From: Patescibacteria group bacterium
Lineage (GTDB): Bacteria > Patescibacteriota > Minisyncoccia > Minisyncoccales > Staskawiczbacteraceae
NCBI GenBank assembly: GCA_018894075.1
Contig: JAHIEB010000057.1
Span: 1-9,300 of the forward strand
Direction: 5' to 3'
DNA length: 9,300 bases
Below the pieces are notes generated by a model that was given only the letters and a program-made list of their open reading frames with translations, was not told the origin of the DNA and searched no databases. Positions 1 to 4,765 of this stretch are shown here, piece after piece (the stretch's first letter is position 1; every line of letters starts with the position of its first letter). Both the position numbers and the translations under genes were made by a program.

Positions 1-27
1 AATGAGGGAAAAACAACGCAGGTTTAA

Positions 28-56
28 TTGAATTTAAGCCGGGTTTGAGCTACTAT
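28..56 (+). promoter_or_regulatory. Candidate promoter of the CCA-adding enzyme gene
   Basis: A -35-like TTGAAT (28-33) and a -10-like TACTAT (51-56) are separated by exactly 17 nt. Each hexamer matches the sigma70 consensus at 4 of 6 positions. Only 9 nt separate the -10 box from the ATG at 66 and no Shine-Dalgarno is visible, so transcription would begin 2-3 nt before the start codon, giving a near-leaderless mRNA. The call is inferred from pattern only. Confidence 0.45.
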
Positions 57-65
57 TAAAAAATC

Positions 66-1520
66 ATGATTATCCCCAAAGAGGTAAGAGATATTATAGG
101 GAAGATAAAGGAGGCAGGGTTTGAGGCATACATTGTCGGAGGATGCGTCCGAGACTTTTTACTTAAAAAGACCCCAAAAGACTGGGATGTGACTACAAGT
201 GCTAAACCCGAAGAAATCCAGAAAATCTTTCCTGACAGCTTTTACGAGAACAAATTTTTAACTGTCACAGCTAGAACCAAAAGCAAAAAAGAGGAGCTTA
301 AAGAAATAGAGATCACTACTTTCAGGGTAGAAACTGCCTATTCTGATAAAAGGCATCCTGACCAGGTTTCTTTCGCCAATACATTGCCAGAAGACCTAGC
401 CAGGAGGGACTTTACCATCAATGCCATGGCTTTGGATTTGGACAAAAAGACCAAGGTTGTTGACCTGTACGAAGGACAGACGGATCTAAAGAATAAAATA
501 ATTAGAACAGTCGGCCATCCAAAAGACCGCTTTTCAGAAGATGCTTTAAGGATGATAAGAGCAGTAAGATTTGCCGCTGTCTTGGGTTTTAAAATAGAGG
601 ACAGCACATTATCAGCCATTAAAAGCAACGCAGAGTTGTTAAAGGCAATATCTGAAGAGAGAATAAGGGACGAGTTTTTAAAGATAATAATGTCAGACCA
701 GCCGGAAAAGGGAATCGAACTCTTAAAGGAGTCGGGGCTCCTTTTGATGTTCCTACCGGAGCTTTTAGAAAACTGCGGAGTTTCTCAAAACAAGCACCAT
801 ATATATAACTGCTGGGATCATGCGTTGCTTTCCTTAAAGTTTGCAGCTAAAAAAAACTTTAACCAGAATGTCAGGCTGGCTGCCCTATTGCACGACATTG
901 CCAAGCCAAGAGCCAAGAAAGGAGAGGGCGAAGAGGCTACCTTCTACAACCATGAAGTGATTGGGGGCAGAATGACTCAAGGTATTTTAGAGCGACTGAA
1001 GTTTTCCAAGAAGGATATTGAAAAAGTGGTAAAGCTTGTAAGATACCACCTCTTTTACTATAATGCCGGGGAGGTTACTGATTCTTCTGTAAGGAGATTG
1101 GTGAGAAATGCAGGGCCTGAAAATATGGAGGAGCTTTTACAAGTAAGAATGGCTGACAGGATAGGATCAGGGGTGCCGAAAGCAGAGCCGTACAAGCTAA
1201 GGCATTTAAAGTATGTTGTTGATAAGGTGGCTCAAGATCCCATTTCAGCCAAAATGCTAAAGGTTTCAGGGAATGACTTGATGTATCTTCTAAAGATTCA
1301 GCCAGGCCCCAAAATCGGGGAGATTCTGGACATTCTCCTAGGCATTGTTTTACAGGATCCTGGAAAGAATACGAGGGGGGTTTTAGAAAAAGAAGCAGAA
1401 AGATTGGGCAAGATGTCAGACTCTGAATTGAAAAATCTCGCCGGAGCAGCTAAAAGGGAGAGAGAAAAGACAGAGGTGAAAAGAGATGAGATGACAAAGC
1501 AGAAGTACTGGGTTACTTGA
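66..1520 (+). CDS. cca: CCA-adding tRNA nucleotidyltransferase with HD domain
   Basis: A 484-aa class II nucleotidyltransferase of the poly(A) polymerase/CCA-adding family, which adds or repairs the 3' CCA of tRNAs from CTP and ATP. The N-terminal head has the GG motif (residues 25-26) followed by R29, the metal-binding pair D39 and D41 in DWD, and a probable third carboxylate at E82 (IEITTFR). RRDFTINAM (113-121) and the neck motif EDALRMIRAVRF (157-168) follow. The C-terminal half holds an HD-type domain with H251, H275-D276 (LLHDIAKP) and H295, as in HD-containing CCA enzymes that may also carry phosphohydrolase activity. The ATG at 66 is chosen because the family head begins about 20 residues before the GG motif and a promoter-like pair lies just upstream. 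A tRNA gene without encoded CCA starts 6 nt after the stop, so the two are probably co-transcribed. A separate poly(A) polymerase role cannot be excluded. Confidence 0.93.
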   Translation: MIIPKEVRDIIGKIKEAGFEAYIVGGCVRDFLLKKTPKDWDVTTSAKPEEIQKIFPDSFYENKFLTVTARTKSKKEELKEIEITTFRVETAYSDKRHPDQVSFANTLPEDLARRDFTINAMALDLDKKTKVVDLYEGQTDLKNKIIRTVGHPKDRFSEDALRMIRAVRFAAVLGFKIEDSTLSAIKSNAELLKAISEERIRDEFLKIIMSDQPEKGIELLKESGLLLMFLPELLENCGVSQNKHHIYNCWDHALLSLKFAAKKNFNQNVRLAALLHDIAKPRAKKGEGEEATFYNHEVIGGRMTQGILERLKFSKKDIEKVVKLVRYHLFYYNAGEVTDSSVRRLVRNAGPENMEELLQVRMADRIGSGVPKAEPYKLRHLKYVVDKVAQDPISAKMLKVSGNDLMYLLKIQPGPKIGEILDILLGIVLQDPGKNTRGVLEKEAERLGKMSDSELKNLAGAAKREREKTEVKRDEMTKQKYWVT

Positions 1521-1526
1521 TTCCAT

Positions 1527-1597
1527 CGGGGTGGAGTATGCCGGCAGTATACACCCTTCGGGAGGGTGAGGACTGAGTTCAATTCTCAGCACCCCGA
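1527..1597 (+). tRNA. tRNA-Pro (anticodon CGG), no encoded CCA
   Basis: A 71-nt cloverleaf folds by hand. The acceptor stem is 7 perfect pairs (1527-1533 with 1590-1596) starting with the C1-G72 pair typical of bacterial tRNA-Pro, with discriminator A1597. The anticodon stem CACCC/GGGTG (1552-1556 with 1564-1568) closes the 7-nt loop TTCGGGA, which gives U33, anticodon CGG at 1559-1561 and G37, as expected for proline. The T arm CTGAG/CTCAG (1573-1577 with 1585-1589) closes TTCAATT. The D arm is weaker: GTAT (1536-1539) pairs with GTAT (1547-1550) through two G-U pairs around the loop GCCGGCA, and position 8 is G, 14 is G and 15 is C instead of the usual U8, A14 and purine 15. The next bases are CAG, so CCA must be added. 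The gene starts 6 nt after the CCA-adding enzyme stop. Confidence 0.85.
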
Positions 1598-1656
1598 CAG
1601 AATGAATTTTGATTGGTGTTGCTTTTTGAAAACTTAACAAGAAAGGATGATGACAA

Positions 1657-1986
1657 ATGGGAACACATGACTTTAGAGGGCCAGGCATGAATTATTGGAA
1701 CGCAACAGGTGAGGTCTTGGCAGAAAACGGTGGCAAGAACCCGTGCTGTCCCCTTTGTGGAAAACCTATGGTTCCGCAAGATGACCACGGAAGATTTGTT
1801 TGTTTTTCCTGCCCTGGCCAGCGAGCCCCTGTTATCCCTCAAGTCCCAGCTGATGTAGAGCTTACTGACGAGCAGAAAGAACAAATTCCTCCGATGCATC
1901 GCTTGCACCACACGCCCACTGCCGAAGAGCGCGAAGCGCTGGATCGGATTCTCCGGGGGATGGAGTCTCTCGCCCCCCCCTCTTGA
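1657..1986 (+). CDS. Small zinc-ribbon protein, function unknown
   Basis: A 109-aa protein that I do not recognise as a named family. Residues 30-52 form a likely zinc ribbon: a CxxC pair at C31/C34, followed by a second CxxC pair at C49/C52, with an additional Cys at 30. The rest is hydrophilic, with a Pro-rich stretch around 57-65 and a charged helical C-terminus (TPTAEEREALDRILRGM). There is no signal peptide or membrane segment, so it is probably cytoplasmic. Unlike its neighbours it has a clear Shine-Dalgarno, AAAGGA at 1642-1647, 9 nt before the ATG, which fixes the start. The 3' part is visibly G+C-rich and ends in a run of eight C (1973-1980) six bases before the TGA, so the last few residues depend on that run being correctly sequenced. 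A strong terminator follows. Composition, SD use and the position between a tRNA gene and a tRNA-like fragment are compatible with horizontal acquisition. Confidence 0.72.
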   Translation: MGTHDFRGPGMNYWNATGEVLAENGGKNPCCPLCGKPMVPQDDHGRFVCFSCPGQRAPVIPQVPADVELTDEQKEQIPPMHRLHHTPTAEEREALDRILRGMESLAPPS

Positions 1987-2024
1987 GGACTGACCTCTAT
2001 CTGGTTATTATTCTCTCATCATGC

Positions 2025-2053
2025 GGAGCAGCAAAGCATTGCTGCTCCTTTTT
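2025..2053 (+). terminator. Rho-independent terminator after the zinc-ribbon gene
   Basis: A perfect 10-bp stem, GGAGCAGCAA (2025-2034) with TTGCTGCTCC (2039-2048), closes a 4-nt loop and is followed directly by five T (2049-2053). It lies 38 nt after the stop codon at 1986 and ends that transcription unit. Confidence 0.88.
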
Positions 2054-2056
2054 ATT

Positions 2057-2081
2057 GGTTCGAGTCTCGATACAGGAGCCA
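2057..2081 (+). other. tRNA 3'-end-like fragment (possible att remnant)
   Basis: The sequence reads as the 3' end of a tRNA: GG, T-loop TTCGAGT (2059-2065), then C61-like CTCGA, a 7-nt acceptor 3' strand TACAGGA, discriminator G and encoded CCA (2079-2081). The ending AGGAGCCA resembles bacterial tRNA-Asn. The upstream bases cannot complete the T stem, and the preceding sequence is the terminator, so no full tRNA exists here. It shares the 10-mer GGTTCGAGTC with the tRNA-Lys gene at 4340-4349. Such fragments are often left as att sites by elements that integrate into tRNA genes, but a 25-nt match recognised by eye could also be chance. Confidence 0.35.
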
Positions 2082-2142
2082 AATTATTCTTATATTATTT
2101 AATTTCTCCACTTGTCCCTATTTTTATATTCTGAGACAAGAA

Positions 2143-2168
2143 CCACCTTTTAATTACGGTGGGTTTTT
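2143..2168 (+). terminator. Weak terminator-like hairpin upstream of the NYN gene
   Basis: CCACC (2143-2147) pairs with GGTGG (2158-2162) around a 10-nt loop, followed by G and five T (2164-2168). The stem is only 5 bp, so the call is tentative. It could shield the downstream promoter-like TGATAATAT from read-through. Confidence 0.4.
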
Positions 2169-2176
2169 GATAATAT
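2168..2176 (+). promoter_or_regulatory. Candidate extended -10 element of the NYN gene
   Basis: TGATAATAT at 2168-2176 reads as an extended -10 (TG-n-TAATAT) with its end 9 nt before the ATG at 2186. No clear -35 and no Shine-Dalgarno are visible. The same arrangement (TGATAAAGT) recurs before the gene at 2963, suggesting a near-leaderless start. Confidence 0.4.
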
Positions 2177-2185
2177 ACATCTATA

Positions 2186-2680
2186 ATGGATAAAAAAGAA
2201 AACAATTACGCTTTTATTGATAGCCAAAATGTAAACATGGGGGTTGAAGAACTTGGTTGGAAACTAGATTTCAGAAAATTTATCATCTATCTTAGAGAAA
2301 AATATTCTGTAAAAACCGCTTATCTTTTTATAGGTTATCTCCCAGAAAATCAGAGGCTTTATGCCAATCTGCAAAAATATGGCTATTTGCTCGTATTTAA
2401 GCCCGTTATGAAAGATAACAGCGGAAAACCGAAGGGCAATGTTGATGCTGATTTGGTTTTGCAGACAATGATTGATTTTGATAAATATGATAAAGCTGTG
2501 ATAGTTTCCAGCGACGGAGATTTCTATTCCTTAGTTGAGCATCTTTATGCAAAAAATAAATTAGAGGCTATCCTAAGTCCCAACAAAGGAAAATGTTCTA
2601 TACTTTTACAAAAGAAAGCTAAGGAAAAGATATTCTTTATGGACGACTTGAAGAGTAAATTAGAGTATATTAAGAGATAG
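2186..2680 (+). CDS. NYN domain (LabA/DUF88, PIN-like) protein, putative RNase
   Basis: A 164-aa protein filled by a single NYN/PIN-like fold of the LabA/DUF88 family. The conserved acidic residues expected for metal binding are present: D12 in FIDSQNV, D87 and D89 in NVDADLVL, and D110 and D112 in SSDGDF. The order and spacing match the family, and the length is that of a stand-alone domain, without the C-terminal OST-HTH/LOTUS domain found in some relatives. Proteins of this superfamily are predicted or shown to be metal-dependent ribonucleases; the substrate here is unknown. There is no signal peptide, so it is cytoplasmic. It is a single-gene unit, with a weak terminator upstream and a strong hairpin 53-96 nt after its stop. 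No antitoxin-like partner precedes it, so a toxin-antitoxin role is not supported. The start at 2186 is favoured because the core begins 8 residues later and no earlier in-frame ATG fits the promoter-like box. Confidence 0.88.
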   Translation: MDKKENNYAFIDSQNVNMGVEELGWKLDFRKFIIYLREKYSVKTAYLFIGYLPENQRLYANLQKYGYLLVFKPVMKDNSGKPKGNVDADLVLQTMIDFDKYDKAVIVSSDGDFYSLVEHLYAKNKLEAILSPNKGKCSILLQKKAKEKIFFMDDLKSKLEYIKR

Positions 2681-2686
2681 GGGGTA

Positions 2687-2715
2687 TTGACAGGGGTTGG
2701 GTAAGAGACTATACT
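2687..2715 (+). promoter_or_regulatory. Strong sigma70-type promoter in the 2681-2962 gap
   Basis: A perfect -35 TTGACA (2687-2692), a 17-nt spacer and a -10 TATACT (2710-2715) match the consensus at 11 of 12 positions, the best promoter in the window. The -35 starts 7 nt after the NYN stop codon. Predicted transcription start is near 2721-2722. No gene begins downstream before 2963 and a hairpin terminator starts only 11-12 nt after the predicted start. Confidence 0.7.
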
Positions 2716-2721
2716 GAAAAT

Positions 2722-2776
2722 AGAATTACTACGAAAAAGCACTTCTTTGGGTTTTGTCCCTCAGCGGTGCTTTTTC
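2722..2776 (+). ncRNA. Candidate ~55-nt small RNA or attenuated leader
   Basis: The segment between the predicted start site of the TTGACA/TATACT promoter and the end of the hairpin would give an RNA of roughly 55 nt. It has a short A-rich 5' tail, then a 10-bp stem GAAAAAGCAC/GTGCTTTTTC enclosing a 24-nt loop. Within the loop, GGG (2749-2751) can pair with CCC (2758-2760) as an inner hairpin. There is no ATG-initiated reading frame in it. It could be a small RNA in its own right, or the leader of the gene at 2963 with a conditional terminator. I recognise no known RNA family. Confidence 0.35.
2733..2776. terminator. Long hairpin terminator, possibly bidirectional
   Basis: GAAAAAGCAC (2733-2742) pairs perfectly with GTGCTTTTTC (2767-2776) around a 24-nt loop. 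The A-run on one side and T-run on the other make it usable on either strand. On the + strand it would stop transcription from the NYN gene and from the promoter at 2687-2715. Confidence 0.68.
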
Positions 2777-2923
2777 ATTTATATGCTCTTTATATCATCA
2801 GAGAGATATTATAAGTTGAGATAAAAGCGTCTAATTCAACCCTCATCGCCCCCCAATCAAAGCTGGCAAGTGCGTCCCTGAAGGGGAGCAGACATAATAA
2901 TCTTTTAATCGGGGTGTAATTCT
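2777..2923. other. Non-coding spacer with no recognised feature
   Basis: I see no gene with a credible start, no RNA fold of a known family and no repeat in this stretch. Short open frames on both strands have no recognisable motif. It ends in the hairpin that precedes the amidase-like gene. Confidence 0.5.
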
Positions 2924-2946
2924 AAAGTCGCCCTTGCGGCGATTTT
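2924..2946. terminator. Short terminator-like hairpin before the DUF1460 gene
   Basis: TCGCC (2928-2932) pairs with GGCGA (2938-2942) around CTTGC. The stem is extended by G-U and A-T pairs (2924-2927 with 2943-2946), with an A-run and a T-run on the two sides. It lies 17 nt before the ATG at 2963, where the -35 region of that gene's promoter would be, so it may insulate the gene from upstream transcription. Confidence 0.42.
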
Positions 2947-2947
2947 C

Positions 2948-2956
2948 TGATAAAGT
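2948..2956 (+). promoter_or_regulatory. Candidate extended -10 element of the DUF1460 gene
   Basis: TGATAAAGT at 2948-2956 is an extended -10-like box whose end is exactly 6 nt before the ATG at 2963, which places transcription start at the start codon. There is no Shine-Dalgarno and no recognisable -35. It parallels the box before the NYN gene. Confidence 0.42.
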
Positions 2957-2962
2957 AATGAT

Positions 2963-3865
2963 ATGAGCAAAAATGTTCTTATATCTTTCATCGCCTTGGC
3001 TGTCCTCATCGCCAGCGCAGGAATATATTTGTTTACAGGAAAAACACAAAAGTCTGTTATCTGCACTCAAGAGGCGAAAGTGTGCCCCGACGGCTCCACT
3101 GTCAGCCGCGTTGCTCCTGAATGCGAATTTGCAGCTTGCGCCCCAAAAGAAGATACTCTTGTTGATTTTGGCAAATGGGATGATAAATCGCTGAACGATT
3201 TTATTGAAAGCTCAAAAGGGGATAAGAATATCGGAGACAGAATTGAACACATATCCCTGGGATTTATCGGGACTCCCTATCAAGGGAACACGCTGATTGG
3301 CTCCAAAGATGTGCCTGAAAAACTTGTTATCAGCCTGGGGGGCGTAGATTGTTCTACTATGGCAGACTATGTATTGGCAATGGTTTTTGCCGATAGCGCT
3401 GAAGACTTCCCATGGAAACTTAAGGACGTAAGATACGAATCGGGCCAGATTGCTTTTACTAAAAGAAACCATTTCTTCAGCCAGTGGATTAAGAATAATT
3501 CTAATTATCTTTCAGATATTTCTGATAGTTTTGCTGGCTCTATTTGTGCGACAAAGGAGCTCAATAGAAAGAAGGAGGGAGGTTATTGGATTGATGGGAT
3601 TCAACCGTTTAATCAAAATATCTGTTATGTGCCGAGGAATGCATCTTTTGAATCCAAGCTTAAGAGTGGGGACATCATCGGTTTTCATACAAGCTCAATC
3701 GGCTTGGACGTCACTCATATGGGGATCATATCAATCAAAGACAATGAAACTTATCTGATACATGCTTCCTCTAAATACAATAAGGTTATTGAGGAAAAAC
3801 TAAGCGAATATCTTAAAAGGAATCCTTGGTCAGACGGGCTGATAATAGCAAGGAGTTTGATATAG
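2963..3865 (+). CDS. Membrane-anchored DUF1460 (NlpC/P60-like) amidase-like protein
   Basis: A 300-aa protein with an uncleaved signal anchor or signal peptide (about residues 5-24, no lipobox), so the rest should lie outside the membrane. Residues 33-61 form a compact Cys-rich box (C34, C41, C54, C59; VCPDGS core) reminiscent of Kazal-type inhibitor cores and common in CPR exported proteins. Residues 90-300 match DUF1460, the N-acetylmuramoyl-L-alanine amidase-like group of the NlpC/P60 superfamily. Visible motifs are FIGTPYQGNTL (101-111), the catalytic-Cys motif VDCSTM (C130), RNHFFSQW (168-175), SGDIIGF (235-241), the catalytic-His motif GLDVTHMGI (H252) and YLIHASS (264-270). The expected role is cleaving or editing cell-wall peptides, of self or of a partner cell; the substrate is inferred. 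The start is supported by the -10-like box 6 nt upstream. The gene is followed by its own spacer and a pilin gene on the same strand. Confidence 0.88.
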   Translation: MSKNVLISFIALAVLIASAGIYLFTGKTQKSVICTQEAKVCPDGSTVSRVAPECEFAACAPKEDTLVDFGKWDDKSLNDFIESSKGDKNIGDRIEHISLGFIGTPYQGNTLIGSKDVPEKLVISLGGVDCSTMADYVLAMVFADSAEDFPWKLKDVRYESGQIAFTKRNHFFSQWIKNNSNYLSDISDSFAGSICATKELNRKKEGGYWIDGIQPFNQNICYVPRNASFESKLKSGDIIGFHTSSIGLDVTHMGIISIKDNETYLIHASSKYNKVIEEKLSEYLKRNPWSDGLIIARSLI

Positions 3866-3901
3866 CGAAAGGATCCTCTTTTTTATTTCCTCCTAGCATT
3901 G

Positions 3902-3907
3902 TATAAT
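3902..3907 (+). promoter_or_regulatory. Consensus -10 box of the pilin gene
   Basis: A perfect TATAAT at 3902-3907 ends 13 nt before the ATG at 3921, so the 5' leader would be about 6-7 nt. The region 17 nt further upstream is only T-rich, so the -35 is weak. No good Shine-Dalgarno precedes the ATG. Confidence 0.5.
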
Positions 3908-3920
3908 CAAAGAAAAATAT

Positions 3921-4283
3921 ATGAAAAAAGGCTTAATCTTTTTAATCTTCTTAACTATTCTAGCAATCCCCTTTTTTGCTTATGGCCAGGAGGGATTGGT
4001 CCAATGCGGGAACTCCGGACAAAACCCATGTACTTTAGATGACCTGACCGGCATTGTGCCTAAAATCTTACTCTTTATATGGGAGAAGCTGACTGTCGGT
4101 TTAGCCATTTTATTCGCAACAATCGGAGCCGCCATATTAATAACCTCCGGAGGAAACCCGAACCAAAAGTCCCTTGGGAAAAAGATTCTTTTCTCTGCTA
4201 TTGCAGGAATGATACTGGTTTACGCCTCTTGGCTCATTGTTGACTTCGTATTGACAGCAATCGGATCAAATTATAGATTATAG
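3921..4283 (+). CDS. T4SS pilin-like protein (VirB2/TrbC type)
   Basis: A 120-aa protein with the architecture of a VirB2/TrbC pilin. It has a positively charged start, a cleavable signal peptide (about residues 1-22, cleavage likely after FAYG or AYGQ), a short extracellular segment with two Cys (about 30 and 38), then two hydrophobic helices (roughly 50-76 and 89-114). These are separated by a short polar, positively charged loop containing GGNPNQKSLGKK. This matches the small T4SS pilin family widespread in CPR genomes, where genes often occur without the rest of a secretion system. The subunit would sit in the inner membrane and may assemble into a pilus or pore; function in CPR is not established. 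No VirB4, VirB6 or VirD4 homologue lies in this window. A tRNA-Lys gene begins 7 nt after the stop, so co-transcription is likely. Confidence 0.85.
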   Translation: MKKGLIFLIFLTILAIPFFAYGQEGLVQCGNSGQNPCTLDDLTGIVPKILLFIWEKLTVGLAILFATIGAAILITSGGNPNQKSLGKKILFSAIAGMILVYASWLIVDFVLTAIGSNYRL

Positions 4284-4289
4284 TGGTGC

Positions 4290-4361
4290 GCCCCCATAAC
4301 TCAATGGTAGAGTAGCTGCCTCTTAAGCAGTTAGTTGTAGGTTCGAGTCCTGCTGGGGGCA
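4290..4361 (+). tRNA. tRNA-Lys (anticodon CTT), no encoded CCA
   Basis: A canonical 72-nt cloverleaf. The acceptor stem GCCCCCA/TGGGGGC (4290-4296 with 4354-4360) is perfect, with U8-A9 and D stem ACTC/GAGT around AATGGTA. The anticodon stem GCTGC/GCAGT (4315-4319 with 4327-4331) closes the loop CTCTTAA with anticodon CTT at 4322-4324. A 5-nt variable loop follows, then T arm GTAGG/CCTGC around TTCGAGT (4342-4348), and discriminator A4361. The next bases are CAA, so the 3' CCA is not encoded. It starts 7 nt after the pilin stop. Confidence 0.95.
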
Positions 4362-4405
4362 CAAACACATGCTAAGTCAGGTGACTGGGTGGTATGGCCA
4401 AAAAT

Positions 4406-4450
4406 ACAAACAAAAAATCACTGCGAGAATTCGGTGATTTTTTAGTTTGT
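4406..4450. terminator. Long bidirectional terminator between convergent units
   Basis: AAAAAATCAC (4412-4421) pairs with GTGATTTTTT (4434-4443) around a 12-nt loop. The stem continues as ACAAAC (4406-4411) with GTTTGT (4445-4450) past a single bulged A (4444), giving 16 pairs. A-runs and T-runs flank both sides, so it can terminate both the + strand pilin/tRNA-Lys unit and the - strand coiled-coil gene, whose stop lies 9 nt away. Confidence 0.82.
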
Positions 4451-4458
4451 TTGGTTAT

Positions 4459-4716
4459 TTATGACAATTCTACGCCGAGTTTTTCCCTTATAACTTTTTT
4501 CATTCTATTAATATCATTACGCATCATTGTGAATTCATCTTCTATGTCCGTCATTCTTTTCAGAAAATTATCAAGAGTGGTGGTAAGTTTATCAAATTTT
4601 TCGGTAAATTTTAAATCCAGGGATTTAATTTTTTCATCAACTGCGTCCAAAATAACCGCAGTTTGGTCGGATAAAAGTTCTTGAATGTCTTTTTTTGTAA
4701 GCGTTTCTTCTGCCAT
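4459..4716 (-). CDS. Small coiled-coil protein, function unknown
   Basis: An 85-aa, highly charged, all-helical protein with heptad-like spacing of Leu/Ile/Met/Phe from about residue 20 to 78, predicted to form a coiled coil. It begins MAEETLTKKDIQELL and ends in a conserved-looking KKVIREKLGVEL tail. Similar short coiled-coil proteins recur in CPR genomes, in my recollection often near integrated elements, but no function is known to me. There is no signal peptide, membrane segment or catalytic motif. The ATG at 4716 is the only sensible start; no Shine-Dalgarno precedes it. A promoter lies 22-49 nt upstream, partly inside the recombinase remnant, and the bidirectional terminator follows the stop, so it is a self-contained transcription unit. 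Confidence 0.75.
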   Translation of the reverse strand: MAEETLTKKDIQELLSDQTAVILDAVDEKIKSLDLKFTEKFDKLTTTLDNFLKRMTDIEDEFTMMRNDINRMKKVIREKLGVELS

Positions 4717-4737
4717 AATTTTATTGTTTATACTCTT

Positions 4738-4765
4738 ATATTACCAACTTTAAAATCCGTGTCAA
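4738..4765 (-). promoter_or_regulatory. Promoter of the coiled-coil gene
   Basis: Read on the - strand, a perfect -35 TTGACA (4760-4765) and a -10 TAATAT (4738-4743) are separated by 16 nt. Transcription would start near 4731, giving a leader of about 15 nt with no Shine-Dalgarno. The -35 overlaps the TGA stop of the recombinase remnant (4762-4764). Confidence 0.6.

Noticed and set aside
2182..2187. TATAAT overlapping the start codon of the NYN gene
   Set aside because: As a -10 it would start transcription inside the coding region; the TGATAATAT further upstream fits the ATG better.
2186..2680. NYN protein as the toxin of a toxin-antitoxin pair
   Set aside because: There is no small partner gene adjacent in the same direction. 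The nearest upstream sequence is a terminator-like hairpin and the downstream gap has no gene.
2843..3070. 75-codon open frame on the - strand over the gap before the DUF1460 gene
   Set aside because: It overlaps the start of a well-supported gene in antisense and has no motif or ribosome binding site.
1598..4361. A complete integrated element bounded by the tRNA-like fragment and tRNA-Lys
   Set aside because: The shared sequence GGTTCGAGTC is generic T-arm sequence and is only 10 nt long; no integrase lies between the two points.
4394..4684. Open frame on the + strand opposite the coiled-coil gene
   Set aside because: It overlaps the bidirectional terminator and is the antisense of a better-supported gene. 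Its translation shows no motif.
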